Assembly (NCBI GenBank): GCA_015055965.1
Contig: SVHG01000010.1
Coordinates: forward strand, 36,235 to 100,234
Origin: Clostridiales bacterium
Lineage (GTDB): Bacteria > Bacillota > Clostridia > Christensenellales > Borkfalkiaceae
Length of the DNA stretch: 64,000 bases
Reading direction: 5' to 3'
Positions 7,556-16,400 of this stretch are shown here, in pieces. Below the pieces are notes generated by a model. The model had not been told where the DNA came from, made no database searches, and saw only the letters and a list, made by a program, of their open reading frames with translations. A program made the position numbers and the translations under genes. Every line of letters begins with the position of its first letter. Position 1 is the first letter of the stretch.

Positions 7556-9658
7556 TTATTTTTCTAAATATGCGCCGGCTAAAATCCAGTTGCTGGTAAT
7601 TCCGCTAACGTAAGGATTTAACGCGTTCATTACCGTTAGGCTGTCTACCGTCCAAACCTCTAAACCTAAAGAAGATTGCTTGCATAAATCAACTGCGGAT
7701 TGAGTTGCTCTAGAGTGGTAAGCATCAATAAATACTTCGTTGTGCGCAGTCTTTAAGGAGTTTGCCGTGCTAATAACGCTTGCGTTAATTTCGTTAGAGT
7801 AAACCCAACCAAGTCTTGCGGTGGGATCGTAAGCGGCAATCTTTGCTAAAGCGTCGCTAGAGAATGATATGTAAGAAACCTTGCCTTGCATACCGTTACT
7901 GTTTACTATGTGGGTTAGTATTTGCGCTTGAGCGTAGCTTAAGTTAAATGTGTTGGTCCATTTGATTTCAATATAGGGGTGTAGGTTTAGCTCGTTACAT
8001 AAAATAATAAATTCTTCAAAGGTGGGTATTTTAGTTCCTAAATAGTCTAAGCCCATCCAGTAGCCGTAATCGTATTTGCGAAGCTCTTCTAAGGTCATAT
8101 TCACAACCTCTCCGCTACCGTTAGAGGTGCGGTCAATAGTGTCGTCGTGAATAAGAACGGGAATGCCGTCTTTGGTAAATACGATATCGCATTCAACGTA
8201 CTTAAAGCCCATCTTTGCCGCCTGCTCGTAAGCGGGTAAGGTGTTTTCGGGCGCCATGAATGAATAACCTCTGTGAGCGATAGATTTCATTTCGTAATCC
8301 TTTTGCTCAACGGCGGGAATAAAGTCGTAACCAACCTTCGTTCCGGTAACGGTGAATAGCTTATGTATTTCTGCAAGCTCTTCCTTAGTAAAACTGCCAC
8401 CGGCGCTCTTTTTTACCGTTAGGGTTACGTAAGAGCCGTCTAAATCGGTTGTTCTGCTTGCTTCCGTTAGCCAACCGCTATCAATGTATGAGGTGTTTTG
8501 GCTGGGGTTGTTGCTTTCTACTAAGCTCCAGTTATAGGTTGAACCGCCAAGGTAGTTAATTACTGCGCCCTTGCGTAGTCTTATAACTATTGAAATTTTT
8601 GCTCTTGTTGCATCCGTTGCTAGGGGAACGCTACCAAAGCTTGCTACTTGCGCTTTATATTCTTCTTCTGTAAACGCGCCTGCCTGTGTGCTGGTTAAGG
8701 GTGAGGTCTTTTCGCCTTTAACGGTAAACCACGTTTTCATCATTAGTAGCTCGTCTTGGGTGAAATCCTTGCCGTCCTTTCTTATCATAACGATTACGGG
8801 GTAGCATTCAGATTGGGTTACGTATTTAGTGTGACTTTGCCAGCCTTGACCGGTAGCGTTGGGGGATTCGTTCCAACCGGGGTCAATACGGCTTGATGCA
8901 AACATATTCGCGGTGTTTTGGGTTTCGTTTACAGACCATTTATAAACGCTCGTGTCACCGCTAAAGGTAAATACCGCGCCTGCTTTAAGCTTTAGCGCAA
9001 AGCTCGTTCTAATACGGGTTTTTGCCGTTTGTACGCTGGGCGTGCCGTAGTGTGAGAACTGCTGGCTAAATTCTTTTGCGGTAAGAACGGTTTCATTAAT
9101 AAATAATGCGTGATAGCTTTGATCTGCGGTTACCGTTTGTGTTGCTAAATCAATTACTTCTCCACCTTCGGTTAGCGCCCAACCCATAAATACGAAGCCT
9201 GCCTTTTCGGGTTTTTCGCAAGTGGGGGTTGAACCGTATTCAAAGCTTTCTTCAGTAGCGTTTCCGTCTACAATCCAGGCTACGGTGTATTCTCTTGCTT
9301 GTTCGTTGAATACTGCAACGTAAGTAGCGTTAGAGGTGGCGGGAACGGGATCAGTATCCCAACCTGCAAAGGTAAAGGTCTTGCTTTCGGTTGCTTCCTT
9401 CGTGGGCGTGCCTTCATAAACTGGTATTTCGCCACTTAATACCTCGGTAGTGCTTTCTTCGCCGTTAACAACCCACGTTATAATAAACGTTTCTACGGTA
9501 GAGCTGTTTTCAGTAGAAGAGCTTTCTTGATTTGAGTTTTCTTCGTTAGAAGCGCTTAAATCACTTGAACTCGTTGTGCTTGATACCGTTTGACATCCCG
9601 CAAAAAGCGTTAGTGCAAACAGGGAACAAATCGTTAGGATAAAAAATCTTTTTTTCAT
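7556..9658 (-). CDS. lipoprotein with InlB-like repeats and a C-terminal glycerophosphodiester phosphodiesterase domain
   Basis: The start is set at 9658 because AGGAGTG (9664-9670) sits just upstream; an upstream ATG at 9682 would put that binding site inside the gene. The product has about 700 residues, a lipobox ending LFAGC, and a Ser/Thr/Glu-rich linker. Two InlB/Flg_new-type repeats follow (FAGWDTDP, FMGWALTE), then two related domains of about 110 residues. The C-terminal GDPD domain has HRGYSFMAPENT, ECDIVFTKDG and LIHDDTIDR, which contain the catalytic histidines and metal-binding acids. The enzyme hydrolyses glycerophosphodiesters to glycerol-3-phosphate, probably at the cell surface. 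Its promoter carries a TTTTACCA/TGGTAAAA palindrome. Confidence 0.85.
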   Translation of the reverse strand: MKKRFFILTICSLFALTLFAGCQTVSSTTSSSDLSASNEENSNQESSSTENSSTVETFIITWVVNGEESTTEVLSGEIPVYEGTPTKEATESKTFTFAGWDTDPVPATSNATYVAVFNEQAREYTVAWIVDGNATEESFEYGSTPTCEKPEKAGFVFMGWALTEGGEVIDLATQTVTADQSYHALFINETVLTAKEFSQQFSHYGTPSVQTAKTRIRTSFALKLKAGAVFTFSGDTSVYKWSVNETQNTANMFASSRIDPGWNESPNATGQGWQSHTKYVTQSECYPVIVMIRKDGKDFTQDELLMMKTWFTVKGEKTSPLTSTQAGAFTEEEYKAQVASFGSVPLATDATRAKISIVIRLRKGAVINYLGGSTYNWSLVESNNPSQNTSYIDSGWLTEASRTTDLDGSYVTLTVKKSAGGSFTKEELAEIHKLFTVTGTKVGYDFIPAVEQKDYEMKSIAHRGYSFMAPENTLPAYEQAAKMGFKYVECDIVFTKDGIPVLIHDDTIDRTSNGSGEVVNMTLEELRKYDYGYWMGLDYLGTKIPTFEEFIILCNELNLHPYIEIKWTNTFNLSYAQAQILTHIVNSNGMQGKVSYISFSSDALAKIAAYDPTARLGWVYSNEINASVISTANSLKTAHNEVFIDAYHSRATQSAVDLCKQSSLGLEVWTVDSLTVMNALNPYVSGITSNWILAGAYLEK

Positions 9659-9691
9659 CTTTTCACTCCTATATTTTTTCATATCCTTGCT

Positions 9692-9720
9692 ATTTTACCA
9701 TATAATGGTAAAAGTGTCAA
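9692..9720 (-). promoter_or_regulatory. promoter and palindromic operator of the GDPD lipoprotein gene
   Basis: On the minus strand, TTGACA (9720-9715), a 17-bp spacer and TAAAAT (9697-9692). The perfect inverted repeat TTTTACCA-N5-TGGTAAAA at 9693-9713 fills the spacer and touches the -10 box. Its TTACCA/TGGTAA arms match those at 61410-61424. Confidence 0.75.
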
Positions 9721-9799
9721 CACTTAATTAAAATTTATTAAAAAAATTTATTATCGTTAACACGCGGTAAGATTAATTTTTAAAGGTAAAAGTTAATAA

Positions 9800-9834
9800 A
9801 AAAGAGTGGGAATAATCCTTTAAAGCCCACTCTT
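9800..9834 (-). terminator. intrinsic terminator of the alpha/beta hydrolase gene
   Basis: AAGAGTGGG (9802-9810) pairs with CCCACTCTT (9826-9834); on the minus strand a run of T follows. Confidence 0.8.
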
Positions 9835-9853
9835 AATTTTTGTTTTATATGCG

Positions 9854-9869
9854 GTTAATCGCGCTATAG
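9854..9869 (+). repeat. dispersed 16-bp motif, copy 3
   Basis: GTTAATCGCGCTATAG, a perfect match, nine bases beyond the stop of the minus-strand hydrolase gene. Confidence 0.85.
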
Positions 9870-9877
9870 ACTAACTT

Positions 9878-10867
9878 TTACTCGTTAAGCATATGTTTTT
9901 TGTAAAATTCCGTTAGTCCTTTTGTTACGTATTCAGGTGCCATTATATATGCTAAGCCGTGGCCTGCGTTTTCAACTGCAATCATTAACTTGTTTTCAGA
10001 GGCGCATGCTTCATAGTTTGCAACACCCATAGAATAGGGAATAAAATCATCTGCTACGCCGTGAATGAAAAGGCAGGGTAGTTTGATTTTTTTATAGCAC
10101 TCTGTTACGCTTTTTTCTCTTAAAGAAAACTTACCTAAAGCTCTTGACCAAAAACGAATAAAATATTGGAATGGGAATTTGGGTAATTTTAAACTTCTTC
10201 TAACTGAAGATATAATATCGTCCGGCGAAGTAAATCCGCAGTCGTTTGCAATAGTTTTAACATCTTTGGGAAGTTTTTGTGCGCCTGCTATACCAACGGT
10301 AGCGCCACCCATAGAAATGCCGTGTAAACCAATTGGACTATTAGGGAATTTGTTGGCAATATATTCTGCCCAAAGCACGCAGTCATCACCTTCTTTAACG
10401 CCTAACGTTAAATATTTGCCTTCGCTTTTGCCGTGTGCTCGTTGGTCGGGTAGTAAAATAGAAAACCCCATATCCTTAAAGATTTTCGTAATAGTGCCAA
10501 AGGTTAAAACTGCGTCCCCGTGATGACCGTGCATAAAAATTACCGTTCCGCGGTGTTCAGGGTTTTCATAAAAGTAGCCGTGTAGCTTTAAGCCGTCGTT
10601 AGAAGTAACGGTTACGCTGGTGGGGTTTAACGCAAAAAAATATTCCGCGCCCTTTCGCATAAGCTCGCGATATTTAGAAAAAGTATCGTTGCTTTCGGTT
10701 GCAATGACCGTTCTTCTGCCGAATGCCTTTTTAAAAATAATTAAGGTAATTATAAAGCAAGCAATAAGAATTAAAGCTATTGCGCTTAAAATAATAATTA
10801 GCGGAGTTTTTAAAATAGAAAGGTCAAATAAAACGACGTTTATTAGCTTTGGTGTGTTCGTAATCAT
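9878..10867 (-). CDS. membrane-anchored alpha/beta hydrolase (serine aminopeptidase/esterase type)
   Basis: The 329-residue protein has one N-terminal membrane segment at about residues 20-48. A hydrolase fold follows with the oxyanion motif FMHGHHGD, LLPDQRAHGKSEG, the nucleophile elbow GISMGG, the acid region HGVADDFIP and the catalytic histidine in NAGHGLAY. All triad members are present. Such proteins are membrane-tethered esterases or acylglycerol-type hydrolases; the substrate cannot be read from the sequence. It is divergent from rdgB. Confidence 0.8.
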   Translation of the reverse strand: MITNTPKLINVVLFDLSILKTPLIIILSAIALILIACFIITLIIFKKAFGRRTVIATESNDTFSKYRELMRKGAEYFFALNPTSVTVTSNDGLKLHGYFYENPEHRGTVIFMHGHHGDAVLTFGTITKIFKDMGFSILLPDQRAHGKSEGKYLTLGVKEGDDCVLWAEYIANKFPNSPIGLHGISMGGATVGIAGAQKLPKDVKTIANDCGFTSPDDIISSVRRSLKLPKFPFQYFIRFWSRALGKFSLREKSVTECYKKIKLPCLFIHGVADDFIPYSMGVANYEACASENKLMIAVENAGHGLAYIMAPEYVTKGLTEFYKKHMLNE

Positions 10868-10989
10868 TTTTACTCACCCGTTTAAATCATTTACTTAACA
10901 ATTATAAGGCTTGTTAAAATTTTTGTCAAATTAACGGTAACTGTTAAAAGAAAAATGCAAGCCAGCTTTCTTATTATTAGTAATATTAC

Positions 10990-11018
10990 TTGACATTTTT
11001 TTAGCTTTGTTGTAACAT
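10990..11018 (+). promoter_or_regulatory. promoter of rdgB
   Basis: TTGACA (10990-10995), a 17-bp spacer and TAACAT (11013-11018), preceded by TG. The leader of about 120 bases carries motif copy 4 just before the ribosome binding site. Confidence 0.7.
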
Positions 11019-11105
11019 ACACAATATAAAATTTATTTAAAAAATTGCCGTCGGGCTTTAAAACTAAAAGCTAAACGGTAAATGGTAAAAATAATAAAAA
11101 ACGCC

Positions 11106-11121
11106 GTTAATCGCGCTATAG
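11106..11121 (+). repeat. dispersed 16-bp motif, copy 4
   Basis: GTTAATCGCGCTATAG, a perfect match in the rdgB leader 22 bases before the ATG. It is flanked by AAAAAACGCC and GCGTGGTTTTTT, which can form an imperfect A/T-rich stem. Confidence 0.9.
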
Positions 11122-11143
11122 CGTGGTTTTTTTAAGGAGTTAT

Positions 11144-11716
11144 ATGCAAAAATTAATAATTGCAACCCACAATATGGGTAAATTTAAAGAATTCAGTGAG
11201 CTTTTTAAAGATAAATACGAGGTGCATTCTTTACCGTATAACGGCTTTGATGAAGATATAGAAGAAACGGGAAGTACTTATTTTGAAAACGCTTTATTAA
11301 AGGCTAAAACCGTTTTTGATGCTACCGGGGAAACCTGCCTTGCAGACGATAGCGGTTTAAGCGTTACCGCCCTTAACGGCGCACCCGGATTATATAGCGC
11401 CAGATTTGGGGGCGAGAATCTTTCCCAAGCGGGCAAAAACGCTTTAATTTTTGAAGGGCTTAAGGATAAAAAGGATAGAAGCGCAAAATTCATTTGTTGC
11501 TTGGTTTTATACGGCAAGCAGGGTGTTATTGCGGTTGGTAACGGCGAGGTAGAAGGGGAAATCTTGTTTGAAGAAAGGGGAAAGGGCGGTTTTGGTTACG
11601 ATAGTATTTTCTTTTCTAAAGAGCTAAATAAGAGCTTTGGCGAAGCTACCGCGGAAGAAAAATCTTTGGTTAGCCATAGAGCAAGAGCTATTCGCGATTT
11701 GCTTACTAAGTTATAA
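11144..11716 (+). CDS. rdgB: XTP/dITP diphosphatase (non-canonical purine NTP pyrophosphatase)
   Basis: The start at 11144 follows AAGGAG at 5-base spacing; an upstream GTG at 11123 has no binding site. The 190-residue product has the Ham1/RdgB signatures IATHNMGKFKEF, ADDSGLSVTALNGAPGLYSARF, GGFGYDSIFF and SHRARAI. It hydrolyses dITP, XTP and ITP to monophosphates and pyrophosphate, keeping deaminated purines out of nucleic acids. It is followed after 119 bases by an MJ0936/YfcE-type phosphodiesterase gene, a pairing frequent in Firmicutes. Confidence 0.95.
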   Translation: MQKLIIATHNMGKFKEFSELFKDKYEVHSLPYNGFDEDIEETGSTYFENALLKAKTVFDATGETCLADDSGLSVTALNGAPGLYSARFGGENLSQAGKNALIFEGLKDKKDRSAKFICCLVLYGKQGVIAVGNGEVEGEILFEERGKGGFGYDSIFFSKELNKSFGEATAEEKSLVSHRARAIRDLLTKL

Positions 11717-11835
11717 AAAATTGCGTACGTTGCGTAAAAAAATGACCTTTTTAACGTTAAGTGATTAAAAAATCGCTCTATTATAAGCAATTAAGTTATT
11801 TACCGCGCGCGGCTAATTAACTAAAAGGAGTATTT

Positions 11836-12303
11836 ATGAAAAGCTATATTGTTTTTTCTGATATTCACGGCGATAGGCATTCCTTTTCGCGTTTGCAAAA
11901 AATTACGGAAAATACAGACGGCGCTTTTTTTGCAGGCGACGGAATAAGTGGACTTGGCGATTTTACTAATAAGCCCTTTTACGCAGTAAAGGGAAACTGT
12001 GATTTCGTTGGAGAGGAAGAAAAAATAATTCAATTAGAGGGGCTTAAAATATTACTTACTCACGGACATTTATACGGTGTTAAAAGCGGATATTTACGCC
12101 TTATTTATAGGGCGAAGGAGCTTGGCTGTGATATAGTTATTTTTGGGCATACGCATCAACCTTTAATTATGCAAGAAGATGGAATTTTATTTTTAAACCC
12201 GGGAACTTGTTCTCTTTACGGCGCAAAAAAGACCTTTATTAACCTGTTTATATCTAACGGTAAGCCAAGCGCCATTATTAACGAAATAGGAAATTGGTTA
12301 TGA
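11836..12303 (+). CDS. YfcE/MJ0936-family metallophosphoesterase
   Basis: The 155-residue protein is a compact calcineurin-like phosphoesterase. Its metal ligands appear in order as FSDIHGD, GDGISG, VKGNCD, THGH and FGHTHQP, and it ends with the family's LNPGTCSLYG segment. It is preceded by AAGGAG. It probably hydrolyses small phosphodiesters in the cytosol. Its stop overlaps the next ATG (ATGA at 12300-12303), so it is coupled to the ATP-grasp gene. Confidence 0.85.
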   Translation: MKSYIVFSDIHGDRHSFSRLQKITENTDGAFFAGDGISGLGDFTNKPFYAVKGNCDFVGEEEKIIQLEGLKILLTHGHLYGVKSGYLRLIYRAKELGCDIVIFGHTHQPLIMQEDGILFLNPGTCSLYGAKKTFINLFISNGKPSAIINEIGNWL

Positions 12304-13151
12304 AAAATTATCTAATAATAAACGAATTTTACAGTAGCGAAAGCTTTAATAAAATATATCAAGCCTTAAAGAACGCATTTTTAGCGCGTGGCGAAGACTT
12401 GGAAATTTTAACTAACGTTCAAGCTACACGGCTTTTAAACGAAGAAGGAAATAACCAGCCCATTTTGTTTTTTGATAAAGACGTTTATCTTGCAAGGCTA
12501 TTGCAAAAGTCGGGCTATAGGTGCGTTAACAGCCCTTTTGTGATTGAAATATGTGATGATAAGGCTAAAACGTATATAGAGCTTAAGGGAAAATTTGATC
12601 AACCAAAAACCATTCTTGCGCCCTTTTCTTACGACGGGGTTGAGTGTAACGGTATTTACTTTTTAGAAGAAGATTTAAACTCTTTAGGCTTTCCCTTAAT
12701 AGTAAAGCAAAATAAAGGCTCGTTCGGTCAGCAGGTTTACTTGGTTAACGATATTAGCGAGCTTCAAGATTTAGTAAATAGCTTTGGTCATACGCAGTAT
12801 TTAATGCAACGGTTAATTACCTCATCCTTAGGTAAGGATTTAAGGGTTTACGTGGTTGGCGGTAAAGCCGTTGCTTACGCACTACGCTATAACGAAAAGG
12901 ACTTTAGGTCTAACGTGGGCGCGGGCGGAAAAATGAAAAGAACTGAAGTTGATAAAGCTTACTTAGAAACTGCCGTTGAGGTGTGTAATTATTTGGGAGC
13001 GGATTTTGCGGGTGTAGATTTACTTTTTGGTGAAAACGGACCTATCGTTTGCGAGGTTAATTCTAACGCGCACTTTTTAGAGCTTTCTAAAATTAGCGGT
13101 GTTGATATAGCCGGTTGCATAGTTGATTATTATCTTTCCTTAAAGAAATAA
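12300..13151 (+). CDS. RimK-like ATP-grasp ligase
   Basis: The start is the ATG at 12300, overlapping the previous stop; the TTG two codons earlier is less likely. The product of about 283 residues has an N-terminal pre-ATP-grasp region, then PLIVKQNKGSFGQQVYLV (ATP lysine and glycine-rich loop), DLRVYVVGGKAVAYALRY, and FAGVDLLFGENGPIVCEVNS with the Mg-binding D, E and N. RimK-type enzymes join an amino acid to a carboxylate on a protein, peptide or cofactor. The target is unknown. Confidence 0.8.
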   Translation: MKNYLIINEFYSSESFNKIYQALKNAFLARGEDLEILTNVQATRLLNEEGNNQPILFFDKDVYLARLLQKSGYRCVNSPFVIEICDDKAKTYIELKGKFDQPKTILAPFSYDGVECNGIYFLEEDLNSLGFPLIVKQNKGSFGQQVYLVNDISELQDLVNSFGHTQYLMQRLITSSLGKDLRVYVVGGKAVAYALRYNEKDFRSNVGAGGKMKRTEVDKAYLETAVEVCNYLGADFAGVDLLFGENGPIVCEVNSNAHFLELSKISGVDIAGCIVDYYLSLKK

Positions 13152-13236
13152 TATTTACAAAATTATGATAAAAATATGAATACTCTTTGTTTTTTCTGTC
13201 AATAATTGCCATAGAAAAAACGGAGGGTATTTTTTT

Positions 13237-13743
13237 ATGCAAAAAATTCGCATAACTTTTATTTGTTGCTGCATAATACTCGTTGCCACTTGTTTGTTTG
13301 GCTGCGGTAGTTATCAGCAGGAGTATTTAAGAATTCACGTAAGGGCAAATTCAAACGCGGCTTGCGATCAAGAAATTAAGTATTTAATCAAGGATGAGGT
13401 GGTTGAATATCTTACGCCAATCGTTCAAAACTGCAAATCTAAGCAGGATGCAATTAATAAAATCAAAGAACACCAAAGTAGCGTTAACGCGCTTATAGAG
13501 AGGGTTTTGAAGAAAAACGGCTTTAATTACGGGTGCAAGGTTTCTATAAGAGAAGAAAATTTTCCCACAAGAGTATACGAAGGAGTTACGCTTTCTGCCG
13601 GCTATTACGACGCGCTTATTATAGAGCTTGGTAGCGGTAAGGGGGATAACTGGTGGTGCGTGGTGTATCCGCCCCTTTGCTTTTCGGGAAGGGACGATAT
13701 AACCTACCGAAGTAAGATTTTGGACTTAATTAACGGCGTATAA
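13237..13743 (+). CDS. spoIIR: stage II sporulation protein R, lipoprotein form
   Basis: The 168-residue protein has a hydrophobic leader and a lipobox LFGC (C23). It then shows YLRIHVRANSN near the N-terminus and a C-terminal DNWWCVVYPPLCF block, both diagnostic for SpoIIR. In known spore formers SpoIIR is made in the forespore under sigma-F and triggers SpoIIGA to process pro-sigma-E in the mother cell. I could not find a clear sigma-F promoter. The family often has a plain signal peptide, so the lipobox, with extra cysteines at 10-12 and 19, is notable. It lies 50 bases upstream of sleB. Confidence 0.9.
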   Translation: MQKIRITFICCCIILVATCLFGCGSYQQEYLRIHVRANSNAACDQEIKYLIKDEVVEYLTPIVQNCKSKQDAINKIKEHQSSVNALIERVLKKNGFNYGCKVSIREENFPTRVYEGVTLSAGYYDALIIELGSGKGDNWWCVVYPPLCFSGRDDITYRSKILDLINGV

Positions 13744-13793
13744 AGATAAAGGGTTTACTAAAGAAAGGGTTACATAAAAACAAAGGAGGAATT

Positions 13794-14525
13794 ATGAATA
13801 AAAAGATAAAGATAACGGCAATTTTGCTTTCGATTTTAGCTGTTTTATCAGTTGGCTGGACGGTTATGGACAGTAACCGTTTAACAGGTGAGATTGCTTC
13901 TGGTGAGGCGGTTGCCGTTGCTGTAATTAAACAGGGCGCAACCGGTAGTACTGTGCGTACTATTCAGCAAAAGTTAAAAAGATGGGGATATTATAAGGGT
14001 AGTGTTGATGGGATTTTTGGTTCTCAAACAAAGGCTGCAGTAAGATATTTCCAAAGAAAAAACGGATTAAAGGTGGACGGTATCGTTGGGCCTGCTACGC
14101 TAAAGGCTCTTGGCATGAAGGCGACTTCTTCAAGCGGTAGCTCTTCTTCAAGCGGTAACGGGACTTCTTTTTCTAATGCAGACGTAACCTTGCTTGCGCG
14201 CTTAATTTACGGCGAGGCAAGGGGTGAAAGCTATACTGGGCAAATAGCAGTTGGCGCGGTGGTTATGAATAGGTTAAGAAGCAGTTCTTTTCCCAACACT
14301 ATTTCGGGTGTAATCTATCAGCCTTATGCGTTTACCGCTGTTAACGACGGGCAAATAAATCTTACCCCTAACGATAAAGCGTATAGGGCCGCAAAGGAAG
14401 CCATGAACGGTTACGATCCTTCTTACGGCGCGCTTTATTATTACAATCCTGCAACGGCAACCAGCAGTTGGATTTTTACAAGAAAAACCACCGTGGTTAT
14501 CGGCAGACACGTATTTGCTATTTAA
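13794..14525 (+). CDS. sleB: spore cortex-lytic enzyme SleB
   Basis: The 243-residue protein has a signal peptide at residues 1-25 or so. A peptidoglycan-binding domain follows (GATGSTVRTIQQKLKRWGYY, FQRKNGLKVDGIVG), then a Ser/Gly linker and a hydrolase-2 catalytic domain with LIYGEARGE, which contains the catalytic glutamate. It is a lytic transglycosylase that degrades spore cortex containing muramic-delta-lactam during germination. A strong GGAGG precedes the start, and ypeB begins 12 bases downstream, the conserved sleB-ypeB operon. Confidence 0.95.
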   Translation: MNKKIKITAILLSILAVLSVGWTVMDSNRLTGEIASGEAVAVAVIKQGATGSTVRTIQQKLKRWGYYKGSVDGIFGSQTKAAVRYFQRKNGLKVDGIVGPATLKALGMKATSSSGSSSSSGNGTSFSNADVTLLARLIYGEARGESYTGQIAVGAVVMNRLRSSSFPNTISGVIYQPYAFTAVNDGQINLTPNDKAYRAAKEAMNGYDPSYGALYYYNPATATSSWIFTRKTTVVIGRHVFAI

Positions 14526-14537
14526 TAAGGAGGACGT

Positions 14538-16214
14538 ATGCAAGAAAAGAAGTTTAACAACGCTTTAGAAAAGGCGCAAAATTTATCTAGTGATACTCAA
14601 AAGGCAAAAGGACATTTGCAAGATAGCGGTTGGGAAGTTGATGAAGAAATTTTAACCCTTCAAAAGCACGAAGCAGATAAGGCGAATGAAAGATTAAATT
14701 TAGCAGAACAAAGGGCAATAAAAAAGCAAGAAGAAAAAAATGAAGCTTTAAAAATTAAAGCGGAAAGAGAGCGGCAAAAGGCGCGTTTAAGATATGAAAG
14801 AATGCGCGCGGAAGAGGAAAGAAAAACCCAGCGTGAACAGGAAAGGGATAGAAGACGGCGTGAACGTGGTTCTCGCGGTATAGGTGGTTGGCTTGCCGCA
14901 GTTATTAGCTTGGGTTGTATTTGTTTAATTTTATCAACCGTGCTTTTATACGACGTATTTATGACGGGTAGCGGGGAGGGTATGCTTTCTAACGTATACT
15001 CAAAGAGCTTTTACGATTTAGTTGGTTACGTTGATAATATAGACGTTAACCTTAGCAAGCTAACCGCTTCACAGGATAACGATAACAAGCAAAGAATACT
15101 TTGTGATATTATAGTGCAAGCAAATTTAGCAGAGGCAGATATTGCCACCTTACCCTTAGAAGAAAATTCTAAGCAAAGCACGGAAAAGTATATGAATCAG
15201 CTTGGCGATTTTTCTAAATATCTTAATAACAAGCTTATAGAGGGGGATTCGCTTAGTGAAGATGATGAAAAAATTCTTAATCAAATGAAAAAAATTAACT
15301 ATGAATTAAGAAGTAAGCTAAAGGGATTGCAAGGGGAAATCGGTGAGGATTTTGATTTTATAACCTTGCTTTCTGGGGAAGAAAACCCAATTTTAAACAC
15401 GTTCAACGAGCTTCAGTATCATTCCGTTGAATACCCTAAAATGATTTACGACGGACCTTTTGCAGACGATCCTGAAGAGATTGCAACCGAAAATACCCAA
15501 AAGGCGCAAAAGGGTAAGGAAATTTCCAAGGAAGAAGCAGTTAAAATTTTTGAAAGATGCTTTGCCGATTACAATCCAACGGAAATTAGCGTAAGCGGTA
15601 TGGCGGAAGGTAGAATGTTTAACGTTTACAACGTGGAAGCAAAAATGGGTGAAGAAGAGATTTTTGCACAAATTTCAGACTGCGGTAAGTTGGTTATGGT
15701 AGATAGCTTTACCGCACCAAAGGAAAAGAAATTTAACCGCGACGAATGTATAGAAAATGCGTATAAATTTTTAGAAAAGTGTGGCTATAAGTCGATTAAA
15801 GCGGTGTGGAGTAGCTCTGGAAAGGAAAATATAACCTATATTAACTTTGCTTCCGTGGCCCTTAGCGGCGAAATAATTATGTATTCTGATTTAATAAAGG
15901 TTGGGGTATGTATGAATAGCGGTAGAGTTTGCGATATGGATGCGCATCTGTATATCTTAAACCATAAGGAAAGGGAAATTCCGGAGGTTAAAATAGAGGT
16001 TGAGGATGCAGAGCGAAAAATTTCGCCAAACGTTGAAGTGGAGTCTGCTCGTTTAGCAATAATCCCGGTAACCAACAAAAAGGAAAGGTTGGCTTACGAG
16101 TTTTTCGGTAAGGGTGATGACGGCGCGTTTTATATTTATATAGACGCTCAAACGGGAAAAGAGCTTAAAATTTTTAAAGTAATTTCTACCGACGACGGTG
16201 AATTGTTATTATAA
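14538..16214 (+). CDS. ypeB: germination protein YpeB with a long N-terminal coiled coil
   Basis: The 558-residue protein has a highly charged Lys/Glu/Arg coiled coil at residues 1-112, a membrane segment at about 115-141, and a long outer region ending in PepSY-like domains typical of YpeB. YpeB stabilises and localises SleB in the spore. The usual protein has its membrane segment near the N-terminus, so the 112-residue charged extension is unusual. The start follows AAGGAGG. Residues GYKSIKA near 420 are encoded by a copy of the dispersed motif (15785-15800). Confidence 0.88.
   Translation: MQEKKFNNALEKAQNLSSDTQKAKGHLQDSGWEVDEEILTLQKHEADKANERLNLAEQRAIKKQEEKNEALKIKAERERQKARLRYERMRAEEERKTQREQERDRRRRERGSRGIGGWLAAVISLGCICLILSTVLLYDVFMTGSGEGMLSNVYSKSFYDLVGYVDNIDVNLSKLTASQDNDNKQRILCDIIVQANLAEADIATLPLEENSKQSTEKYMNQLGDFSKYLNNKLIEGDSLSEDDEKILNQMKKINYELRSKLKGLQGEIGEDFDFITLLSGEENPILNTFNELQYHSVEYPKMIYDGPFADDPEEIATENTQKAQKGKEISKEEAVKIFERCFADYNPTEISVSGMAEGRMFNVYNVEAKMGEEEIFAQISDCGKLVMVDSFTAPKEKKFNRDECIENAYKFLEKCGYKSIKAVWSSSGKENITYINFASVALSGEIIMYSDLIKVGVCMNSGRVCDMDAHLYILNHKEREIPEVKIEVEDAERKISPNVEVESARLAIIPVTNKKERLAYEFFGKGDDGAFYIYIDAQTGKELKIFKVISTDDGELLL
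15785..15800 (-). repeat. dispersed 16-bp motif, copy 5, inside ypeB
   Basis: CTATAAGTCGATTAAA on the plus strand. The upstream flank AAAAGTGTGG is the same as at copy 7 (20765-20772), which lies between genes. Confidence 0.75.
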
Positions 16215-16222
16215 AAGCCTGC

Positions 16223-16238
16223 CTATAGGTCGATTATC
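16223..16238 (-). repeat. dispersed 16-bp motif, copy 6
   Basis: CTATAGGTCGATTATC nine bases after the ypeB stop codon and just before the operon terminator. Confidence 0.8.
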
Positions 16239-16250
16239 GGCTATTAAGCA

Positions 16251-16291
16251 AAAAAAAGGGGGATGAAACAAGTTTTCATTCCCCTTTTTTA
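16251..16291 (+). terminator. intrinsic terminator after ypeB
   Basis: An A-run plus GGGGGATGAAA pairs with TTTCATTCCCC followed by TTTTTT, a strong bidirectional hairpin. Confidence 0.9.
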
Positions 16292-16325
16292 GGTTTATAA
16301 AAATAAAAAATATCAATAAACACTC

Positions 16326-16354
16326 TTGACAAAATTCAGTTGCTATGATAAAAT
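16326..16354 (+). promoter_or_regulatory. promoter of the SecB-like gene
   Basis: TTGACA (16326-16331), a 17-bp spacer and TAAAAT (16349-16354). Confidence 0.8.
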
Positions 16355-16400
16355 AACTGCGTTATAAAAAATCGCATTATGAATAGAAAGAGGAATTTTT

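Noticed and set aside
11123..11143. Longer RdgB start at a GTG
   Set aside because: It lies in the motif and T-run region without a binding site; the ATG at 11144 follows AAGGAG.
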